From assembly GCF_023953935.1 (NCBI RefSeq), contig NZ_JAMLIW010000003.1:228200-292199 (forward strand): a stretch of 64,000 bases of DNA. Direction: 5' to 3'. The position numbers and the translations under genes were made by a program. The stretch comes from Thermomonas sp. (GTDB lineage: Bacteria; Pseudomonadota; Gammaproteobacteria; Xanthomonadales; Xanthomonadaceae). This document shows, piece after piece, positions 28,154-36,078 of this stretch (positions within the stretch are counted from its first letter, which is position 1; each line of letters opens with the position of its first letter). A model generated the notes under the pieces. It searched no databases. It was not told the DNA's origin and saw only the letters and a list, made by a program, of their open reading frames with translations.

Positions 28154-29560
28154 TCATGACGCCGCCGCCGTGAGCGCCGCGCGCGTCGCCTGTGCCAGCT
28201 GCTCCAGCTGCGCAGCATCGACGCAGTAGGGCGGCAGCCAGTACAGCACGTCGCCCAGCGGGCGCAGCAATACGCCATGCTCCAGCGCGGCGCGGTACAT
28301 GCGCAGGCCACGGGAGCCGGAGATTTCCACCGCATGGCCGTCCTCGCGGTTGTCCGGCTCCGGATGCAGCTCGATGGCCAGAATCATCCCGGTCTGGCGC
28401 ACTTCCGCCACCCGCGGGTGCGCGGTCAGCGGTGCGGCCAGTTCCGCCATGCGCACAGCGGTACCGTGGTTGCGCTCGAGCACGCCATCGGTATCGAAGA
28501 TGCGCAGCGACGCCAGTGCCGCCGCGCAGGCCAGCGGATTGCCGCTGTAGCTGTGCGAATGCAGGAAGGCGCGCTCGCGCGAATCGTCGAGGAAGCCGTC
28601 GTAGATCGCCTGTGTCGCCAGCACCGCGCACAGCGGCAGGAAGCCACCGGTCAGGCCCTTCGACAGGCACAGCAGGTCGGGCTGGATGCCGCCTTGTTCG
28701 CAGGCAAACAGGGTGCCGGTGCGGCCGAAGCCGACCGCGATCTCGTCGGCGATCAGGAAGATGCCGTGCGCATCGCACAGCTCACGCGCGCGCCGCAGAT
28801 AGGCCGGAGGGTGCATGCGCATGCCGCCCGCGCATTGCACCAGCGGTTCGAGGATGAAGGCACAGATCTCCCCGGCATGCGCCTGGAACAGCTGTTCCAG
28901 CGCATCGGCGGCGGCGTGGGCGCATTGCTCGGCGCTGGCGGAATCGCGGCTGCCGAAAGCGTCGGGCGAGGGTGCAAACAGCGCCTCGGGCAGCAGTGGG
29001 GCATACACGCGCCGGTACAGGGGCAGGTCGCCGACCGCCAAGGCGCCGATGGTCTCACCGTGGTAGCTGCCGCGCAGGGCGACGAAGCGGGTGCGACCGC
29101 GATCGCCGCGGTTGTGGAACCAGTGGAAGGCCATCTTCAGCGCGACCTCGACCCCGGAGGAGCCGTTGTCGGCATAGAACACCTTGGCCAGCGGGGCGCG
29201 CCCGGCTTGCCGGGGCGCGACAGCGAGCAGGCGTTCGGCCAGTTCCACCGCCGGCGGGTGCGAACAGCCGGCGAGGATGACCTGTTCAAGCGTCTGCGCC
29301 TGGCGGGCGATGGCGGCGGCGATCCGCGGCTCGGCGTGGCCGTGCAGATTGGTCCACCAGCTGCTCACCGCGTCCAGCACGCGGCGACCGTCGTGGCCGA
29401 TCAGCCACGCGCCTTCCCCGCGCGCCACCGACAGCAGTGGCAGCGCGGCGCTGTCCTGGCCCGTCGCCGGCAAGCCGACGCCGTGCTCGCGCATCTGCGT
29501 GCACGGATGCCACAGCACCGCGAGATCGCGCGCGCGCCAGCGCTGCGCGGCCGCTATCAT
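28154..29560 (-). CDS. bioA: Adenosylmethionine-8-amino-7-oxononanoate aminotransferase BioA
   Basis: PLP-dependent class III aminotransferase of biotin synthesis, converting KAPA to DAPA with SAM as amino donor. ATG 29560 (Met-Ile-Ala-Ala-Ala-Gln) gives 468 residues; an in-frame start eight codons upstream is an alternative. Signatures are Leu-Trp-His-Pro-Cys-Thr-Gln-Met, Trp-Trp-Thr-Asn-Leu-His-Gly-His, [33 protein letters not shown] and the PLP lysine in Leu-Ser-Lys-Gly-Leu-Thr-Gly-Gly. No other bio genes are near. It is divergent from nudE with only 53 bases between starts, so promoters overlap. Confidence 0.95.
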   Translation of the reverse strand: MIAAAQRWRARDLAVLWHPCTQMREHGVGLPATGQDSAALPLLSVARGEGAWLIGHDGRRVLDAVSSWWTNLHGHAEPRIAAAIARQAQTLEQVILAGCSHPPAVELAERLLAVAPRQAGRAPLAKVFYADNGSSGVEVALKMAFHWFHNRGDRGRTRFVALRGSYHGETIGALAVGDLPLYRRVYAPLLPEALFAPSPDAFGSRDSASAEQCAHAAADALEQLFQAHAGEICAFILEPLVQCAGGMRMHPPAYLRRARELCDAHGIFLIADEIAVGFGRTGTLFACEQGGIQPDLLCLSKGLTGGFLPLCAVLATQAIYDGFLDDSRERAFLHSHSYSGNPLACAAALASLRIFDTDGVLERNHGTAVRMAELAAPLTAHPRVAEVRQTGMILAIELHPEPDNREDGHAVEISGSRGLRMYRAALEHGVLLRPLGDVLYWLPPYCVDAAQLEQLAQATRAALTAAAS

Positions 29561-29613
29561 GTCGTCATCGTGACGTCCTTCCATTCCGCCATTATCGCCG
29601 CCAAGGCGCTCGC

Positions 29614-30168
29614 ATGAGTCGCCGCCTGCCGACCATCCACGGCATCACCGAGCAGGACGCCGGCCCGTACCGGATGGAGCGGCTCGACCTCGAATTCGAC
29701 AACGGCGAGCGCCGCCTGTACGAGCGCCTGCACGGGCGCGGCCACGGTGCGGTGGCGGTGGTGCCGATGCTGGATGCCGACACCGTGCTGTTGATCCGTG
29801 AATACGCGGCCGGCGTGCACCGCTACGAACTCGGCCTGGTGAAGGGCCGCATCGACGCCGGCGAGTCGCCCGAGCAGGCGGCCAACCGGGAATTGATGGA
29901 GGAGGCCGGCTACGGCGCGCGCGAGGTCCGGGTGCTGCGCAGCCTGACCCTGGCGCCAACCTACATGAGCCACCAGACCCATCTGGTGCTGGCGCGTGAC
30001 CTGTATCCGCAGCGCCTGCCGGGCGACGAACCGGAACCGCCGGAAGTGGTGCCGTGGAAGCTGGCCGAGCTGGACCAGCTGATCCTGCGGGAAGATTTCT
30101 CCGAAGGCCGCACGATCGCCGGCCTGTTCATCGTTCGGGAGTGGCTGCAACAGCATGGACATCAATGA
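29614..30168 (+). CDS. nudE: ADP compounds hydrolase NudE (Nudix)
   Basis: Nudix hydrolase acting on ADP-ribose, NADH and Ap3A. ATG 29614 gives 184 residues, against 186 in E. coli. The Nudix box is Gly-Arg-Ile-Asp-Ala-Gly-Glu-Ser-Pro-Glu-Gln-Ala-Ala-Asn-Arg-Glu-Leu-Met-Glu-Glu near residues 73-92, with all metal-binding glutamates. Its end overlaps cysQ by 14 bases, forming a nudE-cysQ-mazG nucleotide-housekeeping operon. Confidence 0.92.
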   Translation: MSRRLPTIHGITEQDAGPYRMERLDLEFDNGERRLYERLHGRGHGAVAVVPMLDADTVLLIREYAAGVHRYELGLVKGRIDAGESPEQAANRELMEEAGYGAREVRVLRSLTLAPTYMSHQTHLVLARDLYPQRLPGDEPEPPEVVPWKLAELDQLILREDFSEGRTIAGLFIVREWLQQHGHQ

Positions 30169-30946
30169 CGAGCTGCGTGAAGGCGTGATCGCACTGGCGC
30201 GGCAGGCCGCCGAGGCCATCCTCGCGGTGTACGAGGGCAGCGACTTCGGGGTGCAGGAGAAATCCGACCATTCGCCGCTGACCGCCGCCGACATGGCCGC
30301 GCATCGCTGCATTACGGCGGGCTTGCAGGCGTTGACGCCAGAAGTTCCGGTGCTGTCGGAAGAGTCCAAGGGCGTGGACATCGCCGAGCGCAGGACCTGG
30401 CGAACCTTGTGGCTGGTGGATCCGCTCGACGGCACCCGCGAATTTATCAAGCGCAATGGCGAATTCACCATCAATATTGCGCTGGTCGAAGATGGCGTCG
30501 CGAGCTTTGGCCTGATCCAGCAGCCGGTGACGGGCGGGCTCTGGCATGGCGGTGCCCACGGCGCGTTCCGTCGCGACGGCGAGCGCGATGTCGCCATCCA
30601 CACCCGCAAGCCGGCCATCGCGCCGCTGCGGGTGGCGGCCAGCCGCTCGCATCGCGACGCCCGCACCCAGGCCTTGCTGGACGCGCTGCCGGGTGCGGAA
30701 GTCATCGGCTGCGGTTCGGCGCTCAAGTTCTGCAAACTCGCCGAAGGCGGCATCGACCTGTACCCGCGCTTCGGGCCGACCAGCGAATGGGACACCGGCG
30801 CCGGCCAGGCCATCCTCGAAGCCGCCGGTGGCGCGGTGCTGGATCCGCAGGGGCGGCCGTTCCGTTACAACCAGCGCGACGGCCTGCTCAACGGCGATTT
30901 CATCGCCTTGGGTGACGCGGAGCTGCGCGCAAGGCTGCCGACGTGA
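30155..30946 (+). CDS. cysQ: 3'(2'),5'-bisphosphate nucleotidase CysQ
   Basis: Mg-dependent inositol-monophosphatase-family enzyme that hydrolyses PAP (and PAPS) in sulfur assimilation. It has 263 residues. The metal motif Trp-Leu-Val-Asp-Pro-Leu-Asp-Gly-Thr-Arg-Glu-Phe (about 86-97), an upstream Glu-Glu in Leu-Ser-Glu-Glu-Ser, and the C-terminal Trp-Asp-Thr-Gly-Ala-Gly-Gln-Ala motif are present. It starts within nudE and overlaps mazG by 4 bases (GTGA). Confidence 0.94.
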   Translation: MDINDELREGVIALARQAAEAILAVYEGSDFGVQEKSDHSPLTAADMAAHRCITAGLQALTPEVPVLSEESKGVDIAERRTWRTLWLVDPLDGTREFIKRNGEFTINIALVEDGVASFGLIQQPVTGGLWHGGAHGAFRRDGERDVAIHTRKPAIAPLRVAASRSHRDARTQALLDALPGAEVIGCGSALKFCKLAEGGIDLYPRFGPTSEWDTGAGQAILEAAGGAVLDPQGRPFRYNQRDGLLNGDFIALGDAELRARLPT

Positions 30947-31767
30947 GCCCGCAGCACGCGATCGACGACCTGCTGGCCATCATGGCCAGGCTGCGTGACC
31001 CGGCGACCGGCTGCCCGTGGGACAAGCAGCAGACCTTCGCCACGATCGCGCCCTACACCATCGAGGAAGCCTACGAGGTGGCCGATGCGATCGACCGCGG
31101 CGACATGGCCGACCTCAAGGACGAGTTGGGCGACCTGCTGCTGCAAGTGGTGTTCCACGCGCGGATGGCGCAGGATGCCGGCGCGTTCGCGTTCGGCGAT
31201 GTGGTCGCAGCCATCTGCGACAAGATGACCCGTCGCCATCCGCATGTGTTCGGCGATGCCAGTTTCGAAGACGCCGAAGCCCAACTGGCCGATTGGGAAG
31301 CGCGCAAGCGCGCCGAGCGTGCGGCCAAGGGGGAGTCCGATGCGTCGGCGCTGGCCGGAATCGCGCGCGGCATGCCGGAATGGCAGCGGGCGGTGAAGTT
31401 GCAGCACAAGGCCGCCAAGGTCGGTTTCGACTGGCCGGGGCCGGAGCCCGTGCTGGAAAAATTGGCGGAGGAAATCGCCGAGGTGCGCGCCGAATTTGCC
31501 GCGGTCGCCCGTGCGCCGGACGATGCGCAAGCGCGTGATCGGCTGGAAGACGAGATCGGCGACGTGCTGTTCGTCTGCGCCAATCTTGCCCGCCATGCCA
31601 AGGTCGACGTGGGCAGTGCGTTGCGCCGCGCCAACCATAAATTCGAGCGCCGGTTCCGGGCGATGGAAGCGCTGGCCGATGTCGACGGCGGATTGGCGGG
31701 CAAGTCACTGGCCGCGCAGGACGCCTATTGGGATCGCGCCAAGGCTGCCGAACGCAAGCGCCCGTAG
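30943..31767 (+). CDS. mazG: Nucleoside triphosphate pyrophosphohydrolase MazG
   Basis: Tandem-domain all-alpha NTP pyrophosphatase that hydrolyses NTPs/dNTPs to NMPs and in E. coli modulates (p)ppGpp levels. GTG 30943 gives 274 residues. The first domain has Cys-Pro-Trp-Asp-Lys-Gln-Gln-Thr, then Ile-Glu-Glu-Ala-Tyr-Glu and Lys-Asp-Glu-Leu-Gly-Asp; the second has Glu-Glu-Ile-Ala-Glu and Glu-Asp-Glu-Ile-Gly-Asp metal motifs. The stop codon TAG at 31765-31767 is part of an interspersed repeat unit (GTAGGAGTGCACC), so the extreme C-terminus may have been set by repeat insertion. Confidence 0.94.
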   Translation: MSPQHAIDDLLAIMARLRDPATGCPWDKQQTFATIAPYTIEEAYEVADAIDRGDMADLKDELGDLLLQVVFHARMAQDAGAFAFGDVVAAICDKMTRRHPHVFGDASFEDAEAQLADWEARKRAERAAKGESDASALAGIARGMPEWQRAVKLQHKAAKVGFDWPGPEPVLEKLAEEIAEVRAEFAAVARAPDDAQARDRLEDEIGDVLFVCANLARHAKVDVGSALRRANHKFERRFRAMEALADVDGGLAGKSLAAQDAYWDRAKAAERKRP

Positions 31768-31874
31768 GAGTGCACCGAGGCCGCAGGCTGTAGGAGTGCA
31801 CCGAGGCCGCAGGCCGAGGGGCGCGAAACGCCCGACGCTCGCAATGCCAGTCGCGCTCCTGCGGTGCGCTCCCA
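31764..31874. repeat. Interspersed repeat: two 26-bp direct units and an inverted end copy
   Basis: Units at 31764-31789 and 31790-31815 (GTAGGAGTGCACCGAGGCCG...) are identical except for the last base. A reverse-oriented related end (CTCCTGCGGTGCGCTCCCAC) lies at about 31855-31874, so the block could fold into a long hairpin. It fills most of the mazG to Mpo1-like gap. Related single ends occur near 1312 and 59327. Confidence 0.7.
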
Positions 31875-31925
31875 CAATCCGGGTCGGCAAGTGCAATCAT
31901 GGCGGCCGCTGCAGGGAGAAAATCG

Positions 31926-32231
31926 ATGAGCGAGCGCTTTGCCAGCTTCCGCGAGTTCTATCCGTTTTATCTGGGCGAACATCGCAACCGCACCTGCCGG
32001 CGCCTGCACTTCGTCGGGACGAGTTTTTCGATCGGCTTCATCGTGCTGGCGCTCAAGTCGATGCAGCCGTGGTGGCTGTTGGCGTCGCTGGTGTCCGGCT
32101 ATGCCTTCGCCTGGGTCGGGCATTTCTTCTTCGAGAAAAACCGCCCGGCCACCTTCAAGCATCCGCTGTACTCATTCATCGGCGATTGGGTGATGTACAA
32201 GGACATCCTGATCGGGCGCATCCCGTTCTGA
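31926..32231 (+). CDS. Mpo1-like (DUF962/YGL010w family) membrane protein
   Basis: Small membrane protein, 101 residues from ATG 31926, with ribosome site CAGGGAG. Family hallmarks are Arg-Thr-Cys-Arg-Arg-Leu-His-Phe-Val-Gly-Thr (H28) and Gly-His-Phe-Phe-Phe-Glu-Lys-Asn-Arg-Pro-Ala-Thr-Phe-Lys-His-Pro (H66, H79), with hydrophobic helices at about 29-43 and 47-65. Yeast Mpo1 is an Fe(II) dioxygenase for alpha-oxidation of 2-hydroxy fatty acids and uses conserved histidines; whether short bacterial members do the same is unproven. It stands alone between mazG and a two-component system. Confidence 0.82.
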   Translation: MSERFASFREFYPFYLGEHRNRTCRRLHFVGTSFSIGFIVLALKSMQPWWLLASLVSGYAFAWVGHFFFEKNRPATFKHPLYSFIGDWVMYKDILIGRIPF

Positions 32232-32253
32232 GGGAATCACCCAAAGGCAAGAG

Positions 32254-32365
32254 GCATCCGCGCGGCCGGCTTCACTCGGGGACCATCGGCGGCAGGGATG
32301 CCGCCGATGAGCCTACATGGATGTATTCACGGCGTGTCCCCGAGTGAAGCCGGCCGCACGGATGC
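32254..32365. repeat. Large structured inverted repeat, 30-bp arms with nested hairpin
   Basis: Arms at 32254-32283 and 32336-32365 are reverse complements with a single mismatch. Inside, 32284-32294 and 32299-32309 (CATCGGCGGCA / TGCCGCCGATG) form a second perfect 11-bp stem. The loop contains GCCTACATGGATGTATTCAC, a string I associate with dispersed repeats in Xanthomonadaceae genomes. It lies just downstream of the Mpo1-like gene, in a 352-base gap before the response regulator. Apart from the repeat, nothing distinctive is visible in 32366-32583. It could act as a transcript end or attenuator; there is no T run. Confidence 0.8.
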
Positions 32366-32583
32366 ACGCGAGCCACGCAGTCGCCCCACGGAAATCAATC
32401 ACGCCGAGGTGGCCGGACCAGGCAAACATCCCGAACAAAGAGGGGCACATCAGTCGTCACAGGATCAACAAGCGCGCGGGCAGGTCGGGCGTCTCGTGAT
32501 CGCCGGAGAGTAGGGGCCGCCTTCACGCCCTTTCGACCGTGCGGGCCGCATCTTGCACGCAACGGAGTGGACAGGTGCGGCGC

Positions 32584-33285
32584 ATGCAGGACAAGGAACA
32601 GGCGGGCTTGGTGCTCATCATCGAGGACAACCGCAACATTTCCGAAATGGTCGGCGAATACCTCGAGAGCCGGGGCTTCGAAGTGGACTATGCGGCCGAC
32701 GGCGTCGATGGCTATCGCCTGGCCTCGGAGAATACCTACGATGCCATCGTGCTCGATTTGATGCTGCCGCGACTGGACGGGGTCGAGGTCTGCAAGCGGC
32801 TGCGCGGGGAAGCGCGCAGGGCGACGCCCATCCTGATGCTGACCGCGCGCGATACCCTCGATGACAAACTCACCGGGCTGTCCTCCGGCGCCGACGATTA
32901 CCTGACCAAACCATTCGCGATCCGCGAACTGGAAGCGCGCCTGCATGCCCTGATCCGCCGCGACCGCCGCCAGATCGGCGCGGAGGCGCTGCGCATCGGC
33001 GACCTCGAATTGGATCCCGGCGCGATGCGGGCCACCCGCGCGGGCGTTGAATTGCAGCTCTCGCCGATCGGACTGCGGCTGCTGTCGATCCTGATGCGCG
33101 AATCGCCGCGCGTGGTCAGCCGGCAGGAAATCGAGCGCGAGATCTGGGGCGATGACCTGCCCGATTCGGACACCCTGCGCAGCCACCTGTACAACCTGCG
33201 CAAGGTGGTCGACAAACCCTTCGGCCGTCCGCTGCTGCACACCGTCCAGAGTGCCGGCTATCGCGTCGCCGACCTGGCGGCGTGA
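32584..33285 (+). CDS. OmpR/PhoB-family response regulator
   Basis: Two-component DNA-binding regulator, 233 residues from ATG 32584; an alternative start 15 codons upstream lacks family similarity. Receiver domain residues: Glu-Asp at 14-15, phospho-acceptor D58 (Ile-Val-Leu-Asp-Leu-Met-Leu-Pro), Thr near 86 and Lys-Pro near 108-109. The C-terminal winged helix (about 130-230) has Tyr-Asn-Leu-Arg-Lys-Val-Val-Asp and ends with Ser-Ala-Gly-Tyr-Arg-Val. Its kinase follows after 15 bases and an ABC export system after that, so it probably controls the efflux genes and/or envelope stress. Confidence 0.9.
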   Translation: MQDKEQAGLVLIIEDNRNISEMVGEYLESRGFEVDYAADGVDGYRLASENTYDAIVLDLMLPRLDGVEVCKRLRGEARRATPILMLTARDTLDDKLTGLSSGADDYLTKPFAIRELEARLHALIRRDRRQIGAEALRIGDLELDPGAMRATRAGVELQLSPIGLRLLSILMRESPRVVSRQEIEREIWGDDLPDSDTLRSHLYNLRKVVDKPFGRPLLHTVQSAGYRVADLAA

Positions 33286-33300
33286 ATCACGGCGGCTGTC

Positions 33301-34350
33301 GTGACGACCTGGCAATACCGCGTTCGCAGGATCTTCTTCCTGCAGCTGGCCCTGCTGATTGCCGTCGCCGCCGGTGGGCTGGCGGCGTTGGCGTGGTATG
33401 GCAGCGCGTTGCGGTCGTGGCTTCCGCCGCTGGTGTTTTTCGTCGCGGCGCTGATGATGCTGGCGGTCATCTGGATCGGCGACCGTGCTGCCCGCCGTGC
33501 GATTGCGCCGGTGTGCTGGATCCTGCGCGAAGTCGGCGCCTGGGATCCGCGCCGCCCGAACCCGGATGCGTTGGCGCCCGAGCGGTTGCCCAAAGGCATT
33601 CGTGATGACGTGCGCACGCTTGCGGATGCCTTGCATGGCTTCGGTTTGCGCCTGCGCGAGCACGCCGCGCGCGAACGCGAGTTCACCCGCGCCGCCAGCC
33701 ATGAGCTGCGGACGCCGCTGACGGTGATCCGGGTCGCCGGTGACCTGATCGGTCATGACGAGACGCTGTCGGAGGCGTCGCGTCGCTCGCTGGAGCGGAT
33801 CCAGTCGTCGGCCGTCGGAATGGAGGCGATCATCGACGCCCTGCTGCTGCTGGCGCGCAGCGAGGAAGTGGAGCCCGAAGCCGAGGATTTTGCCGTGGCC
33901 GAGCTGCTGGAGCGGGAGCTGGATCGGGTCCGGCCCGTCGCCGAAGGCAAAGGTCTGGCCTTGCGAATGGAGCGCAGCCACGATCTGGAACTGCATGCGC
34001 CGCCGCGGGTGCTGCAAATCGTGCTCGGGCGCCTGCTCGACAACGCAATCCGCTATACCCGGGAAGGTGAGGTGCAGGTCCGCCTGCTGGCGGACCGTTT
34101 GCAGGTGTGCGACAGCGGCATCGGCATGGACGCGGCGACGCTGGAGCATGCCGTGGAGCCGTTCTACTGCGGTTCGGGTCCCTGCGATGCCTCCGGGCCG
34201 GGGTTGGGACTGACCATCGCCCATCGGCTCGCCGAACGCTGCGGGTGGTCGCTGGCACTGGAAAGCACGCCAGGCCGCGGCACCTGCGCCAGCGTGGTGT
34301 TCCAGCCCGATCGAGAGGCAATGGTCTCGGCGCGCCCGACCGCCGAGTGA
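33301..34350 (+). CDS. Sensor histidine kinase
   Basis: Inner-membrane kinase of 349 residues, GTG start. Two transmembrane helices at about 11-33 and 40-60 are separated by only a few residues, so there is almost no periplasmic sensor domain; signals are likely intramembrane. H134 lies in Ala-Ser-His-Glu-Leu-Arg-Thr-Pro-Leu. The ATP-binding domain has Leu-Leu-Asp-Asn-Ala-Ile-Arg-Tyr-Thr (N box), Cys-Asp-Ser-Gly-Ile-Gly-Met (G1) and Gly-Pro-Gly-Leu-Gly-Leu-Thr-Ile (G2). It pairs with the upstream response regulator. No clear HAMP was recognised between the second helix and the dimerisation helices. Confidence 0.9.
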   Translation: MTTWQYRVRRIFFLQLALLIAVAAGGLAALAWYGSALRSWLPPLVFFVAALMMLAVIWIGDRAARRAIAPVCWILREVGAWDPRRPNPDALAPERLPKGIRDDVRTLADALHGFGLRLREHAAREREFTRAASHELRTPLTVIRVAGDLIGHDETLSEASRRSLERIQSSAVGMEAIIDALLLLARSEEVEPEAEDFAVAELLERELDRVRPVAEGKGLALRMERSHDLELHAPPRVLQIVLGRLLDNAIRYTREGEVQVRLLADRLQVCDSGIGMDAATLEHAVEPFYCGSGPCDASGPGLGLTIAHRLAERCGWSLALESTPGRGTCASVVFQPDREAMVSARPTAE

Positions 34351-34509
34351 GGCCATCTCGGGGCTGAACGACGCGGGAAGATGCGGGCCGGACCATCCCG
34401 AATGGCACGGTGCATGAATGCGCGGTCCGGGTAGCATCCGCAGCCTGTCAACCTTTGCGGCACGCATGCGTTGAGTGAGGCGTTGCCGTCTTTCCGGACC
34501 TTGGACCGC

Positions 34510-36078
34510 ATGAACAAATCCGCTCGTTCCCGCAACCTGTTCAGCCCGCGTCGGTTGGGCGTGGCCGCCGTCGTCATTGCCGCCCTTGCCGGTGCCTGGT
34601 ATCTGTGGGGGCCGCGCGGCGCCAGCGCCGGGGATGGTGGTTATCGCACCGAAACCGTACAGCGCGGCAACATCCGGGTGACGATCTCCTCCACCGGCAC
34701 GCTCAGCGCCATCTCCACCGTCACCGTCGGCAGCCAGATCTCCGGTCAGGTGACCGATGTGCTGGTCGATTTCAACTCGCCGGTGAAAAAGGGCGACATC
34801 CTGGCGCGGATCGATCCGTCCACCTATCGGGCCCAGCTGGAACAGGGCAATGCCTCGATTGCCAGCGCCCGCGCCCAGCTCGCGCAGGCGCAGGCCTCGC
34901 TGCGCAATGCCAGCCTGGATTTCCAGCGCAAGCAGGACCTGGCCGATCAGAAGCTGATCGCCCGCAGCGATTTCGACCTGGCACGAGCCGCGCTGGATCA
35001 GGCGCGGGCGCAGGTGAGCTCGGCGCAGGCGCAAATCCGCCAGCAGACCGCGTCGGTCCAGAACACCCAGGTCAACATCGATCGTGCGGTCATCACCTCC
35101 CCGGTCGATGGCGTGGTGCTGACCCGCAAGATCGACCCCGGCCAGACCGTGGCGGCGAGTTTCTCGGCGCCGGAGTTGTTCACCATCGCCGAAGACCTGT
35201 CGAAGATGCAGATCCAGCTGGCGGTGGACGAGTCCGACATTGGCCAGATCCGGGTCGGCCAGCAGGTCAGTTTCACCGCCGACGCCTTCCCGGATCGCCA
35301 GTTCAAGGGCGTGGTCGGACAAGTGCGGATGGCGGCCACGACCACCAACAACGTCGTCACCTATCCGGTGATCGTCACCGTGGACAACAGCGACGGTACT
35401 CTGCTGCCGGGGCTGACCGTGAATGCCGAGATCGAGGTCAGCAGCCGTGAAAACGTTCTCAAGCTCGGCAACGCGGCGCTGCGCTTCAAGCCCGGTGATG
35501 ATTCGCCGCTGGCCGAGCTGCAACCGGAAGGGGCCAGTGGCGGCCCGCCCGGCGCCGGCGGCGGCAGCGCCGACATGAGCCAGGATTGGCAGGCATTGGC
35601 GACTTCGTTGGGCCTGAACGCCGAGCAGAAAGCGGCATTCGACCAGGCGCTGCAGGAAATGAAGCAGCGCCAGGCCGAGCGTGCGGCGCAGTGGCAGCAA
35701 AACAACGCTTCGCAGCAGGGTGGCGGCAACCGCTTGTTCGGCGGCGGTCGCGGCTTCGGGCGGCCTGGCGGTGGTGGCGGCGGCGACCCCAACATGATGG
35801 CGCAGATGCGTGCGCGCATGCGCGACCGGCTCAACCAGCAGTTCACCGCGTTCGTGGCAACCCTGAGCCCCGAGCAGCGCGGCAAGTGGAGCGCCGGCGT
35901 GGATGCCCAGCTCAGCGCGCGGCGGGTGACGGTCTATCGTTCGAGCAACGGCAAGCCTGAGGCCATTTCGATCAAGATCGGCGCCAGCGACGGCACCAGC
36001 ACCGAGGTCTCGGGGCCGAACATCCGCGAAGGTGACCTGATCATTTCGGGTGAACGTGCTGCCGCGGGGAGCAAGTAA
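34510..36078 (+). CDS. MacA-like periplasmic adaptor (RND/HlyD family) with a 140-residue insertion
   Basis: Membrane-fusion subunit of a MacAB-type tripartite exporter, 522 residues from ATG 34510 (a TTG at 34471 is an alternative). It has a signal-anchor helix (about 18-34), a barrel-sandwich half with Gly-Ser-Gln-Ile-Ser-Gly-Gln-Val, an alpha-hairpin (about 105-190) and a beta-barrel. E. coli MacA has 371 residues. The extra length lies at about 333-470: a Gly/Pro linker, a helix with Leu-Gly-Leu-Asn-Ala-Glu-Gln-Lys, a Gly-rich tract near 412-427, and a second helix with Thr-Leu-Ser-Pro-Glu-Gln-Arg. These resemble LTxxQ motifs of Spy/CpxP chaperones. The stop overlaps the next ATG (TAATG). 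Confidence 0.85.
   Translation: MNKSARSRNLFSPRRLGVAAVVIAALAGAWYLWGPRGASAGDGGYRTETVQRGNIRVTISSTGTLSAISTVTVGSQISGQVTDVLVDFNSPVKKGDILARIDPSTYRAQLEQGNASIASARAQLAQAQASLRNASLDFQRKQDLADQKLIARSDFDLARAALDQARAQVSSAQAQIRQQTASVQNTQVNIDRAVITSPVDGVVLTRKIDPGQTVAASFSAPELFTIAEDLSKMQIQLAVDESDIGQIRVGQQVSFTADAFPDRQFKGVVGQVRMAATTTNNVVTYPVIVTVDNSDGTLLPGLTVNAEIEVSSRENVLKLGNAALRFKPGDDSPLAELQPEGASGGPPGAGGGSADMSQDWQALATSLGLNAEQKAAFDQALQEMKQRQAERAAQWQQNNASQQGGGNRLFGGGRGFGRPGGGGGGDPNMMAQMRARMRDRLNQQFTAFVATLSPEQRGKWSAGVDAQLSARRVTVYRSSNGKPEAISIKIGASDGTSTEVSGPNIREGDLIISGERAAAGSK

Noticed and set aside
32395-35700. An 1101-codon minus-strand open frame opposite the two-component and MacA-like genes
   Set aside because: Arg/Gln/His-rich composition typical of antisense to high-GC genes; the plus strand encodes clear receiver, kinase and adaptor domains.
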